A stretch of 64,000 nt of DNA. Origin: CAWAPS01 sp963783945 (GTDB taxonomy: Bacteria > Actinomycetota > Acidimicrobiia > Acidimicrobiales > Palsa-688). Under the pieces are notes generated by a model. The model searched no databases, was not told where the DNA came from, and saw only the letters and a list, made by a program, of their open reading frames with translations. Position numbers and translations under genes: made by a program. Shown in pieces: positions 51,603 through 61,030 of the stretch. The DNA is taken from assembly GCA_963783945.1 (NCBI GenBank), contig CAWAPS010000024.1, positions 496,001-560,000 of the forward strand, given 5' to 3'. Numbering within the stretch: the stretch's first letter is position 1; each line of letters starts with the position of its first letter.

Positions 51603-52550
51603 TCAAGTGCGCGATACCCGATCCATTGCTTCGACGCACGCCAGGCCGTCCTCGAACGTGGGGGCTTCTGGCGGGGTAGCTCCATCACGTACTGCGTCAC
51701 GGATCATGCTCGCCCAAACCTTCATGGGATCGAGCACCGGATTCGCGTTAGCGTCTGCGACGAAGATCTCCTCCGCTCCCCCTTTCCTGGTGTGGAGGAC
51801 AAGTCGGCTTCCGTGCCCGGTCTCCTCGAGCGCACCCTTCGAGCCAAAGACGACGACCGAAGGGGTGAGAGTCACCGAAGCGGCCCAACTGCTGTCCATG
51901 ACCACCGTTACGTTACGCGCCGTTCGCAGCCTCAACGTGAAAGCGTCGTCGGCTGTGCAGGCACGGGGGTTGCCCTCGGAGTCCGACCGTTCGTTGACGA
52001 GATTCTGAGCCTCGCCCGAAACGTCCACGATGTCGCCGAACAGCCAGCGGCTGAGATCGATCCAATGCGAGCCCTGCGCTCGCAACCACCCGCCGCCGAG
52101 ATCAGCGTCGAAGACCCACTTGTAGGGAAGCGAACGAGGTAGCGACATCATCAGAGTCAAAATCGCATGCTGTGGCTCGCCGATGACACCGTCGGCGACG
52201 TGCTCTTGTATGCGCTGACGTGTCTCGAAGAAGCGAAGTTGAAAGTTCAGGAAGTGGGGCACGCCAGCGCCAACCGCCATGTCCCGCATGGCCCTCGCGT
52301 CGTCAGCATGACGACCGAATGGCTTGTCGCACAGTACTGCGCGGCCGCGCTCAACCGCCATGCGAACATCTTCAAGATGCATGAACGGCGGTGAGTGCAC
52401 GGCGACGAGATCAACTTCGTCGCACAGCCTCGCCACTGCGTCCCTGTCGCGCGGCGACACCACATCGACGATCTTGCACCCCTCGGTTGCCTCGAAGGCG
52501 GGACCTACAGCCTGCGAACCAAAACCACGACCAATCACACCTACTCGCAT
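51603..52550 (-). CDS. Gfo/Idh/MocA-family oxidoreductase
   Basis: A 315-residue protein, ATG 52550 with GGGAG upstream. The N-terminal Rossmann fold starts MRVGVIGRGFGSQAVGPAF, then CDKPFGRHADDARAM is the usual EKP-type motif (Cys-Asp-Lys-Pro here), and the C-terminal sheet domain has GGGWLRAQGSHWIDLSRWL with the Asp and His. It oxidises or reduces a sugar, inositol or related polyol with NAD(P). Confidence 0.9.
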   Translation of the reverse strand: MRVGVIGRGFGSQAVGPAFEATEGCKIVDVVSPRDRDAVARLCDEVDLVAVHSPPFMHLEDVRMAVERGRAVLCDKPFGRHADDARAMRDMAVGAGVPHFLNFQLRFFETRQRIQEHVADGVIGEPQHAILTLMMSLPRSLPYKWVFDADLGGGWLRAQGSHWIDLSRWLFGDIVDVSGEAQNLVNERSDSEGNPRACTADDAFTLRLRTARNVTVVMDSSWAASVTLTPSVVVFGSKGALEETGHGSRLVLHTRKGGAEEIFVADANANPVLDPMKVWASMIRDAVRDGATPPEAPTFEDGLACVEAMDRVSRT

Positions 52551-52818
52551 GTTACTCCCCACTCTCCGATCGCTTTCCTCACGCAAACTTGATCTCGGTG
52601 CAACCTGGATTCCGCCGGCTCCCTCGAAAATATCCCATGACCGATAGCCGGCACCAGCAGGCTAGACGTCATTTTCGAGGCTGTCGAATGGGCCGTCCCG
52701 CCTTGACTTACCCGTTATACCGCCCGGCGAATGCGAGCTCGCGGTTCCACCACCCCGTCGAAGTCGCTCCACGACTCGACCGCCGTTCACGTCAGCTACC
52801 GGGCCGCTCTTGGCCGAA

Positions 52819-52902
52819 TCTCGTAGCACTTTTGTTTTCTCGTAGTCGTTTTAGCGCGGTCTACGTACAATTTGGCACCGAGAAAACAAAATGCCTACGA
52901 GA
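52819..52902. repeat. 84-bp element, copy 2 (with 26-bp inverted repeats)
   Basis: Left arm 52817-52842 (starts AATCTCGTAGCACTTTTG) and right arm 52879-52904 pair with only three mismatches over 26 bases, around a 36-base centre. The element has the same length as copy 1 at 11090-11173 and matches its left 24 bases at 21 positions. The arms are better conserved here than in copy 1. A short non-coding transposable or structural repeat family is the likely nature. Confidence 0.65.
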
Positions 52903-52919
52903 TTTCGGCAATTGGGACG

Positions 52920-52995
52920 GGCAGGGCCCGGACCGCCCCGATCGGACCGGCAGCGCCCGGACCGCCCCGATCGGACCGGCAGCGCCGGGACCGCC
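52920..52995. repeat. Tandem repeat, 29-bp unit, 2.6 copies
   Basis: Units at 52920-52948 and 52949-52977 differ at one base; a partial third starts at 52978. Each contains CGGACCGCCCCGATCGGACC. It is 17 bases beyond the 84-bp element, and copy 1 of that element is also followed by a GGGCAG-rich block, so the two may belong together. Confidence 0.7.
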
Positions 52996-53028
52996 ACGGT
53001 ACATGAGATCGGTCACCAAGCGCTCCTT

Positions 53029-54276
53029 CTAACCGAAGACCACAGGGAGGGCGGTGGCGCCGCGATCGTACATACCGATGAAACGGGGCGGCTCGGCGTC
53101 GGGGTCGAGGCGCAGGCCGGGAAGCCGGTCGAGCAGCGCACCGATCCCAATGGTCATCTCGGCTCGGGCCACATGCATTCCGAGGCAGATATGGGGCCCG
53201 CCGCCGAACGCGAGCGAGGGCTTCGTAGCCCGAAGGATATCGTACTCGTCAGGACGATCCCATCGTGCAGGGTCGCGATTGGCTGCACCGAGGCAGAGGT
53301 GCATCACCGATCCCTCTGGTAGGCGAATTCCGTTAATCTCGGTGTCGCGGGTCACCCAGCGAGAGAACATTGGGTCCGTGGGCATCCATCTCAGCGCCTC
53401 CTCGACGGCGGCCCGCAGGAGCTGACGATCCTCTCTGACCGCCTGCAATGCGGTCGGTCGCTGCAGCAGAGCAGCGAGTGTGATGCCCATCTGTTTCCAG
53501 GTCGTGCCCGAGCCGGCGGTCAGCAGGATAAGCGCGAAAGAGAAAATCTCGGCGTCAGTGAGCCTATGGGTGAGACCGTCTTCGTCTGCGACCTCAGCCT
53601 CGACCAACACGCTGATCAAGTCGTCCTGCGAAGATTCCCGCCGGGCGACAACAATCGGCCGCAAGATATCTACGACCTCCTCGGGCCGGCCCAACGCGGC
53701 GCGGATGTCCAAGGCCTGCTCGACGGGCACCCCGAAGCTTCCCGTGATGGTCAACACAGGGATGACGGCGCAGAAGTCCACGTTGAGATCAGCCTGCCCG
53801 TAGCCGACAAACCCGTCGATGAGCACAGCAACTACTTCTTGAATCCAGTTCCGGATCCACCACTCGGCTTTGGCTGGCACGAACGACGGCTGGACGAGCC
53901 CTCTGTAGCGCCGGTGCTGGGCGCCACCCATCGACAGCATGCTGTTGAGGGCACCGAGCTGGCCATTCGCCAGGTCGACCGGCTCGGGTGACGAGGCGAA
54001 GAGCTCGTCGTTGCGGAAGGCGGAGTCGCAGGCGGCATAGCTAAAGGCCGAGAAGTGGGGACGGTCGGGGTAAGGCAGCCCTTGGAAGAGCGCCGGGCCG
54101 CTGAAACCGGTGAGCTCATGGACGATTCCACGATGTACCGGAGCCTGTTCCCGTAGCCGATGCCAGACCGGGTACGGGTCATCCTCGTAATCACGGCCCG
54201 ACTCGAGTAGGGAGCTGGCCCTCAGGTCGAACAGCTCGCGGACCCGGTCGCGGTCGAGGCCCGCAGCCCCGCCCAT
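53029..54276 (-). CDS. Cytochrome P450
   Basis: A 415-residue P450 from ATG 54276. I helix: LTAGSGTTWKQMG (the usual AGxxTT); K helix EEALRWMP (ExxR); heme loop FGGGPHICLGMHVAR with the axial Cys. The substrate region differs from well-known families. It would need ferredoxin and reductase partners, not present here. Together with LLM and GMC enzymes it points to hydroxylation of a cyclic substrate such as a terpenoid or steroid. Confidence 0.95.
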   Translation of the reverse strand: MGGAAGLDRDRVRELFDLRASSLLESGRDYEDDPYPVWHRLREQAPVHRGIVHELTGFSGPALFQGLPYPDRPHFSAFSYAACDSAFRNDELFASSPEPVDLANGQLGALNSMLSMGGAQHRRYRGLVQPSFVPAKAEWWIRNWIQEVVAVLIDGFVGYGQADLNVDFCAVIPVLTITGSFGVPVEQALDIRAALGRPEEVVDILRPIVVARRESSQDDLISVLVEAEVADEDGLTHRLTDAEIFSFALILLTAGSGTTWKQMGITLAALLQRPTALQAVREDRQLLRAAVEEALRWMPTDPMFSRWVTRDTEINGIRLPEGSVMHLCLGAANRDPARWDRPDEYDILRATKPSLAFGGGPHICLGMHVARAEMTIGIGALLDRLPGLRLDPDAEPPRFIGMYDRGATALPVVFG

Positions 54277-54412
54277 CAACCTACCTCGCCAAACTCTTGA
54301 AGGCGACCAGCATCGTCACACTGCTGACGCTCGCCGCCGCCTCGGCCGCGCGGAAAAGTACTTTCGATCTGATGGCGAATCCTGCTGTGCCGCCAGACCG
54401 GCGTACTTTGCC

Positions 54413-55528
54413 TCATGAGAGATCGAAGAGTCGGGCGCAGTTTTTCCAGAGGATCTTGGCCTTTTCCTCCTCGTCGTACGACGCGAACCACTCGTCGGTG
54501 AGGCTTTTGGAGTTGGGCCACGTGGTCTCCGAATGCGGGTAGTCGCTGGCCCACATGATGTTGTCGATGCCGATGTGATGACGCTCACGCAGCCCGGCGG
54601 GGTCCTCCATGAAGGTGGCGAACACCTGCCGGCGAACGTAGTGGCTAGGAGGCTCCTTCAATTCGCTCTTCGTCCAGAACCGGTGCTTCTCCCAGAGGTG
54701 ATCGGAATAATAGTTGAAGAAGGAAATCCACCCGATCTGAGCCTCGACGGCGATGAACTTGATCTCGGGGTAGCGCTGCATGACCAGACCGTGGATCAAC
54801 TCCGAGAGGGCTTCGGCCATGGTGAACTTGCTCATGACCAGCGCGGTCATGAACTGGGGGGCGCTCATTGACTGCCGAGAGCCCGAGAACATGTTCACAA
54901 CCGGAGTGCCCGGGCGCCGGCCGCCGACGTGCAGGCCTATCGGCATGCCGGTGTCGAGGAAGGCCTCCCACATGGCGTTCCACTTCTCGTCGCCATAGTC
55001 GCCCTCGGGCGGGAACAGCGGGATGTACCCGCCGGCCAGTCCGGGCTGTGACGCAGCAAAGTGGACCTCCTCGGCGGCGCGTCCGGGGCTGTCAATCGGG
55101 ATCGCGGCCATGCCCAACAGCCGCGCCGGCGCGTAGGAACAGTAGTCGGAGAGCCAGCGGTTGTATCCCCGAACACTGTTGAGACGGAGGGCGGCATCCG
55201 TCGCCAGGAGGGGCCCGCCGACATAGAGCACCTCGGCGTCAACACCGTCGATGTCTTGGTCTTTGATCCGCTCGGCCGGATCCCACGCCCCCGGACGCTG
55301 CTCGTCGAACCGGCGGACGTTCAAGGAGTACTCTTCAGGCTTCTTACCCGCTAAGTTGCCCAGCGCCATTATCGGGGTGCGCTGGCCCTCGAAGACACGA
55401 ACATCCCCCTCGTCTGTGTGCTCGATCCTGGGAGCGCGGTCGCGAAACTCCGGGTCGAGATACTCTTGCCAAGCCTCGTCCGGCACTGTTACGTGGGAGT
55501 CGGAAGAGATCAGTCGGTAATCGGTCAT
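54413..55528 (-). CDS. Amidohydrolase-2 family protein
   Basis: A 371-residue TIM-barrel enzyme, related to the one at 34231-35427: ISSDSHVTVP (DxH), MPIGLHVGGRR (His), FIAVEAQIGWISFF, and IMWASDYPHSETTWP (Asp). It would decarboxylate or hydrolyse an acyl or cyclic acid. Start ATG 55528 has GAGG upstream. The TetR gene at 55859 diverges and may regulate it. Confidence 0.85.
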   Translation of the reverse strand: MTDYRLISSDSHVTVPDEAWQEYLDPEFRDRAPRIEHTDEGDVRVFEGQRTPIMALGNLAGKKPEEYSLNVRRFDEQRPGAWDPAERIKDQDIDGVDAEVLYVGGPLLATDAALRLNSVRGYNRWLSDYCSYAPARLLGMAAIPIDSPGRAAEEVHFAASQPGLAGGYIPLFPPEGDYGDEKWNAMWEAFLDTGMPIGLHVGGRRPGTPVVNMFSGSRQSMSAPQFMTALVMSKFTMAEALSELIHGLVMQRYPEIKFIAVEAQIGWISFFNYYSDHLWEKHRFWTKSELKEPPSHYVRRQVFATFMEDPAGLRERHHIGIDNIMWASDYPHSETTWPNSKSLTDEWFASYDEEEKAKILWKNCARLFDLS

Positions 55529-55858
55529 TGGTGAACCTCAACTCTCGTGTGTACATCGTCACACCGCGATCCCGGCCTTGTTGCCATCCAGTGTAAGTGG
55601 TTCTTGACAAACTGCTCGAAACCTATGTAAGACCCAACGCGCCGGGAGCCACGCCGCACTGAACCGCCCCGATCATGGCTGCCTAACTGGTCGCATTTTT
55701 CATCAGCAATGGAGCCTGATTCCCCCTGACTCTCTCCTTATCCGCAGGGGCGGTGTGTCTCTCCAGTTCGTTACATCTCTGCACGCATTCTATTACATGA
55801 TATGCTGCAGGTCAAACGCCCGCATTGCTCGGGAGATGTGTCCTGTAAAGTGAGGTGC
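55529..55858. other. Divergent promoter region, amidohydrolase and TetR
   Basis: A 330-base gap between divergent genes with AT-rich runs (TATTACATGATATGC at 55789-55804). The most likely TetR operator lies here, but I see no strict palindrome or promoter pair. Confidence 0.4.
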
Positions 55859-56494
55859 ATGGCCAGGCAGTATTGGACGGCGGGGCGTAACGCGGCAGTG
55901 GAGGCGAACCGCCGGGCCGCCATCGATGCGGCGCTGACCGTCATCGCCGCTTCGGGCGCGGAGGGGCTTACCATGAAGGCGGTGGCAGCCGAGACGGGCA
56001 TGTCCCTGCGCAACCTCTACAACTACTTTGACACCCGAGAAGGTCTGCTCACCGAGGCCTTCAGCGCGGTCATCGACAACACCCAACATGAGGTTGAGGT
56101 AAGGGTCGCGTCGGAGTTGTCCCCTCGTCAGCGCCTCGAGCAATTTGTCGCTGCCCTTTTCGACGCCTTCGCCGCTCAACGTCGGTTCATCCCGCTTCTG
56201 CTCACCATCACTGGAGTACCCGAGATCGAGGAGCGGGTACAAACCAATCGGGCATCGCGTCATCGAGGGGTCCGCCAACTGCTCCGAGGTTGCGGACTGC
56301 GGGGCGTGGCGCTCGAACAAGCCACGTCCGTTGCTTACGTTCTGATCTCATTCAGCAGTTATACGTCGCTGACCGAGGATCTCGGGCTTGACCACAGCGA
56401 AGCTATCAATACCGTGATCCATGTGCTGGGCCAGCTTCTGCGGAACCCCCAAGCCGGAGAACGACCAAGCCTGTCGTCGACAAGCCGCGCTTAG
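55859..56494 (+). CDS. TetR-family transcription regulator
   Basis: A 211-residue TetR protein, ATG 55859 with GTGAGG upstream. The helix-turn-helix is LTMKAVAAETGMSLRNLYNYFDT, followed by a helical ligand domain. It diverges from the amidohydrolase and is convergent with the phosphotransferase. The frame open to 55802 is not needed for the family match. Confidence 0.9.
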   Translation: MARQYWTAGRNAAVEANRRAAIDAALTVIAASGAEGLTMKAVAAETGMSLRNLYNYFDTREGLLTEAFSAVIDNTQHEVEVRVASELSPRQRLEQFVAALFDAFAAQRRFIPLLLTITGVPEIEERVQTNRASRHRGVRQLLRGCGLRGVALEQATSVAYVLISFSSYTSLTEDLGLDHSEAINTVIHVLGQLLRNPQAGERPSLSSTSRA

Positions 56495-56528
56495 GCTTGT
56501 CCCAGGCGATCTCTCCGGGGAACTACTT

Positions 56529-57560
56529 CTATACTCCCAAACGAGCGAATGTGTCGTGGTCGTGGATCGCCGTCCCAAGCCGGGGGATGTGCTCTACGAT
56601 GTCCACGCGCGGGGTCGTCTGGGCCAGGGACCACATGAAGTAGCCGTAGGCGAAGTGGGACGCGTAACTGTCCCACGCGTCGTCCCACGGAGGCGGTTCC
56701 TGGCCGAGTCGGGCCAACTCATCCAGGTATCCGCGCAGGAGCGCTTTCTCATTCCGCCGGCGGGAGTCGATGTCGAGCACCGCGCCGATGTGATAGCTCA
56801 CGTCAGTCGCCCAGTGGCCAACATGCACCATCTGCCAGTCGAGCAAGCTTGGCCGACCCTCTCGATCGAGATAGATGTTGAGGGAGTGTGGATCCCCGTG
56901 AACCACGCACACGTCCTGGGGGGCGGTGACGCGGCGCATTGCCGCCGTGATCCGTTCGGCGTCACGAAGGTACTCAGGAAGGGCGGCGGCCCGGCCGTCA
57001 TTGATCCGATCTTGCAGAAGCTCCACGGATACAATGTCGGCCAGCGTCGGCCGGTTGGCCGCCAGCCAGTCAAGCCCCACCAGGTTGCGCTCGCCCCACG
57101 TCCTGGCATGGAGCAGGGCCAGTTGCCCAAGCGCAGCGGCGGACATCTCAGGCGAGTACACCACTTGGGAATCAAGGAACGTCACCCGCTCAGATGCTAG
57201 GTCATCCATGATGAACAAGGAGTGCCCTCCCTGCTCGTCCGGTCCGGCGTAAACGCACTTCGGCATCCTTACGCCCAGCGCCGGCCCGAACTCACGGTAG
57301 AACCGGCCTTCCACCGCGAAATCCAGCACTGGTTCCTCGCGGAAATCGCCTTTGACACAGTAGGAACGGATCTCTTGGCGCTCCTCGCTATCCTCGATGA
57401 CCGCCTCGAACCGGATCTTGCTCGCCACGGTCGTGAACTCATTCACCACGCGGGTGCTAACAACCCTCTGCCCCTCGTCGATCCCGTCGAGCGCCCTTGT
57501 CAACCACTCCGGCGACAGGACCTTGGCCAGGCGAGACGGAGCAGGGTCGATAGTGGTCAC
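56529..57560 (-). CDS. Aminoglycoside phosphotransferase-like protein
   Basis: A 343-residue protein with a kinase-like fold. The Brenner-type motif is CVVHGDPHSLNIYLD (HxDxxxxN) followed by SLLDWQMVHVG (Asp of the DFG-like site); the N-terminal ATP lobe is IRFEAVIEDSEERQEIRSYCVKG. Proteins of this type phosphorylate small metabolites or act as CoA-pathway acyl kinases; true antibiotic resistance cannot be inferred. GTG 57560 has GGAGG upstream. A paralogue lies at 61031. Confidence 0.8.
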   Translation of the reverse strand: MTTIDPAPSRLAKVLSPEWLTRALDGIDEGQRVVSTRVVNEFTTVASKIRFEAVIEDSEERQEIRSYCVKGDFREEPVLDFAVEGRFYREFGPALGVRMPKCVYAGPDEQGGHSLFIMDDLASERVTFLDSQVVYSPEMSAAALGQLALLHARTWGERNLVGLDWLAANRPTLADIVSVELLQDRINDGRAAALPEYLRDAERITAAMRRVTAPQDVCVVHGDPHSLNIYLDREGRPSLLDWQMVHVGHWATDVSYHIGAVLDIDSRRRNEKALLRGYLDELARLGQEPPPWDDAWDSYASHFAYGYFMWSLAQTTPRVDIVEHIPRLGTAIHDHDTFARLGV

Positions 57561-57760
57561 CGAGGGACCTCCAGGCGAACGGTTTTGCCCGGGACGAGGA
57601 CGCCGCAGATCGGATCGGCTCCGGACACGAGATGGAATGAACTATCCGGCCACCGTAACATCCAAAGGCAATTGTCGGCGCTGAAGGTACCTTGTGCCCG
57701 CTGGTCCAATGGCAAACCCGGTCGACGCCGGCCGGCCCTACTTCCTCGGAGGTCGTTGGA

Positions 57761-58564
57761 TCAGGGAAATTGGGTGGGGGGAAGGGGATCGGTCAGAGCA
57801 GCGACAGTCGCCATGATGCCTTCTCGAAGGGCCAGATGTCTCATACCCTCGAGCTGGCCCGAGTAGGAGACCGGCTGACTCAGCATCCATATAACCCCTT
57901 CGGCCGCTTCCTCGGGGCTCGGCCAGTGACTGATATCCCCCGGCATCACATCGTGCGCGCCCTCAGTGGCCACCCCGCCGTCGACCCGGAAGCAGTTGAC
58001 GGCAATGCGGTCGGCAACCAGCTGCTCGGCCAGATCCACCGTCAGACGCTCGAGGCCGATCTTCGCAACGCCATAGGACAGCGACGCCTCGGTACTCAGA
58101 GTACTTCTGAATGCCGATCCGGACGAGACGTTCACTATCCGGCCTTCCCCGGCCGCCTTAAGGTGCGGAATCGCCTGCCGGCACGCCACATACGGCGCGT
58201 CCAACGTGATGGCCATGGTGAAGTCATGATGGCGCAACGGCTGATCCCAGTTACCCCTGAACGACGCCGCCGCGTTGTTCACCAACACATCGAGCCGGCC
58301 AAAGGCGGCGACCGTCCGCTCGACCATCGCGGCCACCTGCGCCCGGTCGTACAGGTCCGTGGGCACGATCAAGCCCTCGCCACCGACATCGTGAATACGA
58401 TCGACGACGTCATCGAGGGTGCCCCGGGTCGGCCGAGGCTGATCCCGGGTGGCACGCGCCGCGCATGCAACCGAGTAGCCCTCTTTCGCCAACGCCACCG
58501 CCAACGCCGCCCCGATACCACGGCTCGCCCCAGTGACAATCGCAACCTTCCCCGTCTCTGCCAT
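57761..58564 (-). CDS. SDR-family oxidoreductase
   Basis: A 267-residue classical SDR: VTGASRGIGAALAVAL, VNNAAAS, INVSSGS (Ser) and SYGVAKIGLERL with intact YxxxK. The C-terminal PVSYSGQLEGMRHL closes the substrate pocket. It oxidises or reduces a hydroxyl or keto group with NAD(P). It is preceded by the CoA-transferase gene (58803) on the same strand. Confidence 0.9.
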   Translation of the reverse strand: MAETGKVAIVTGASRGIGAALAVALAKEGYSVACAARATRDQPRPTRGTLDDVVDRIHDVGGEGLIVPTDLYDRAQVAAMVERTVAAFGRLDVLVNNAAASFRGNWDQPLRHHDFTMAITLDAPYVACRQAIPHLKAAGEGRIVNVSSGSAFRSTLSTEASLSYGVAKIGLERLTVDLAEQLVADRIAVNCFRVDGGVATEGAHDVMPGDISHWPSPEEAAEGVIWMLSQPVSYSGQLEGMRHLALREGIMATVAALTDPLPPTQFP

Positions 58565-58802
58565 CGCTTTCCCTTCACTAAATACAGTTGTCTACAATGT
58601 CACCGCTTTTGCCCAATCGTAGCCGTTCGCAATCGACGCGATTGCTACCAAGACGCCGCTACCCGTACGACTTGGCTCCGCACCGCTCCGAGGACACGGC
58701 TGCACTGTCAAGATGTGCACGTGCCGCACTTGCACACCACGTCCGTTTTCCAGCCCGACGTCATCCTTCGAGCACCCGTTCTCGTTGGTACACATCTGGA
58801 CG

Positions 58803-60893
58803 TCATGCACTCTGCTCGTCGACATTGAAATGAATGTCCGCCGACCGAACGATGCCTTGGTCACTAAGGGCGTCGAGGAGCCCATCGTCTAAGCCGAGAG
58901 CGCTCTGGAGGACAGACCGAGTGTGCTCTCCTGGTATCGGAGCGCGACAGTCGAGCGACACAAGGGCCGGTGAGCTTCGCAATGCCGAGCCTGGGAGGGG
59001 CACGACCTTGTCACCGATCTCCACGTCCTTGAAAAATCCTCGGGACCCGGCGCGGTCTGTGGCGATGATCTCTTCGGGATGCAGCAGCGGAACCGCAGCA
59101 ATGCCCTGAGCCTGAAGTGCTGTGGCCAGCTCGACCTTGTCCCAGTACGCGATGGCTTGCTCGAGCTGCCCGTCAGCTTCCACTGAGCAACCGATTTCGC
59201 TCACGGTCGCTCGCAGGACGTCGGCGTCCCCCGAGCTCGAGTCGATGGCAATCCATTCGTCGACGCCACCAGCACAGGCGAATATGCCGCGAACCGCTCG
59301 TCTCCGGGAAGCGACATGCCGGACGGCCGCAGCCCGTCCGAGGACTGGTCCGAACACGTCGATCTGCGCGCACTCATACAACCCGCCCCGCCCCTCGGTA
59401 TCTCGACGACGGACGCCACCGAGCGCCGCCAGGGCGGCCCCGAGTCCCGCGACTCCATCTGGAAGCGGGTGAGCCATACGCAAGGGACCCTCGCCTTGCC
59501 AGTCGAGGGAGAGCATCATCCCCGACACGGCCTCGATCAGAGGGCCATAGCCCGTCCAGTTCCGCCTCGGCCCCTCTGCTTCGAAGCCACTTATGGCCAC
59601 ATACACGAGGCCCGGATTGACTTCCGCAACCTGCTCGTAGGCCAAGCCCAGGCGCTCCATCGCCTCGTAGCGATAGTTCTCGATGACCAGGTCGGCGCCG
59701 GCGATGAGGCGGCGGATCAGCGCATGGCCCTCGATGGTCTTGCCGTCAACCTCGATACTACGCTTGCCGCGATTCAGATCCCACTCAACTGATCCGAGCC
59801 ATCCCTCTTGGCGAACCAAGCGCCGACCCGGCCCATCGACGCGGATGACATCAGCCCCGAGATCCGCGAGCAGCCTCGAGGCAAGGGGCCCGGCCCACCA
59901 GACGGTGAAGTCGAGGACCCGGAGACCGCTCAGCGGCCGATCGCCCGGCTCACGACGCCCCACTGATGCCCCTTCGCGGCGCTTCCCATCGAGTACCCGG
60001 CGGATGCGAAATGGACCTCCCGCCGCGTCGTACTCGTCCAGCGTGTGACACGCGGCCGCCGGGACATGATGCGACTGGAGCAGGGCTTCCACTTCGTCAC
60101 GGTCGAAATCGCGGAGAAGTGGGCCCAGAACCTCGTCGAGTTCGGCTGCATGCTCGACCCGAGCTGCGGAGTTCACAAAGCGCGGATCGACCACGAGCTC
60201 CGTCGACCCCAAGGCCACGGCCAGCCTGTCGAACTCCTCGTCCCTCGCGACGGTGAATTGAATGTAGCCATTGCGACACGGATACGGCCGACCGGGATAG
60301 ACCCCGTCGGCGCTATTCCCTTGGCGCCAGAAGGGCGACGGTGTCCCAAGCCGTTGGAACGTGTGCTGATGCATGGAAAGCATCGCGTCCATTATCGAGA
60401 GATCGATAACTCTGAAGCCATGACCACTGGCGAGCGCGGCCTCTGCGCCAACCGCAGCCGTGAAAGCGGCCACGGCCGAGCATAAGCCCTCTGGCGCCAT
60501 GGCCGGCGGCCCAGCAGGCGGACCCGTGAGCACGGCATATCCGCTCGCCGCCCAGTCGGTGAGGTCCGTACTTCTCCACCGCGACCATGCTCCCGTCAAG
60601 CCAAATGGGCTCGTGACCACGAGCACGGAGCCCGCGGACTCCGCGAGCAGACGGGCTCGATCCAGCCCCGCCGTCTCAAGCCCGTTTACCGACGTCACAA
60701 TGACGTCGGGCCCTCGCACCTCCAGCGCTCGGAGCGTCTCGTCGGTTAGAGGCGGACTCGCGTCCGGGGCCCGAAGAGCATCGAGGTAGGTATCAGGGGC
60801 CCCGCCCGGGCACTGTACCTCGGCACCCATGAGACCCAGCAGGCGGACACACAGACGCCCCGCGTATCCCTCGCTCAGGTCCACAACCAGCAT
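58803..60893 (-). CDS. CaiB/BaiF-family CoA-transferase, two-domain (fused)
   Basis: A 696-residue class III CoA-transferase. The first half (residues 1-300) resembles a diverged CaiB domain (VVDLSEGYAGRLCVRLLGLMG), and the second half starts afresh with GLRVLDFTVWWAGPLASRLLADLGADVIRVDGPG (about 315-348), then ENYRYEAMERLGLAYEQV and VAISGFEAEGP. The acyl-carrying Asp region appears in the second half as PLPDGVAGLGAALAAL. It would move CoA from a donor to a carboxylate substrate. AGGAGG lies five bases before ATG 60893. Confidence 0.85.
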   Translation of the reverse strand: MLVVDLSEGYAGRLCVRLLGLMGAEVQCPGGAPDTYLDALRAPDASPPLTDETLRALEVRGPDVIVTSVNGLETAGLDRARLLAESAGSVLVVTSPFGLTGAWSRWRSTDLTDWAASGYAVLTGPPAGPPAMAPEGLCSAVAAFTAAVGAEAALASGHGFRVIDLSIMDAMLSMHQHTFQRLGTPSPFWRQGNSADGVYPGRPYPCRNGYIQFTVARDEEFDRLAVALGSTELVVDPRFVNSAARVEHAAELDEVLGPLLRDFDRDEVEALLQSHHVPAAACHTLDEYDAAGGPFRIRRVLDGKRREGASVGRREPGDRPLSGLRVLDFTVWWAGPLASRLLADLGADVIRVDGPGRRLVRQEGWLGSVEWDLNRGKRSIEVDGKTIEGHALIRRLIAGADLVIENYRYEAMERLGLAYEQVAEVNPGLVYVAISGFEAEGPRRNWTGYGPLIEAVSGMMLSLDWQGEGPLRMAHPLPDGVAGLGAALAALGGVRRRDTEGRGGLYECAQIDVFGPVLGRAAAVRHVASRRRAVRGIFACAGGVDEWIAIDSSSGDADVLRATVSEIGCSVEADGQLEQAIAYWDKVELATALQAQGIAAVPLLHPEEIIATDRAGSRGFFKDVEIGDKVVPLPGSALRSSPALVSLDCRAPIPGEHTRSVLQSALGLDDGLLDALSDQGIVRSADIHFNVDEQSA

Positions 60894-61030
60894 CTCTGCC
60901 TCCTGTCCTGCACCCAATTCCACACATGCGTTTCATGGATCGGTAATAGCAGCCTTTTGCGCCCGCGCTCGGCCGAAGACCGGATATGGCGTCCGCATGA
61001 GGGCCCGGCGGCCCCGGATATCCTCTGGCG

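Larger units (their letters stand above)
52551..53028. other. Intergenic region with an inverted-repeat element and a tandem repeat
   Basis: Apart from the 84-bp element (52819-52902) and tandem repeat (52920-52995), the 478 bases have no family-like frame. It separates the Gfo/Idh gene start from the P450 stop, so it holds the promoter of the Gfo/Idh gene. Confidence 0.5.

Noticed and set aside
52920..52995. Tandem repeat as a CRISPR array
   Set aside because: Units are directly joined with no spacers, and no cas genes are near.
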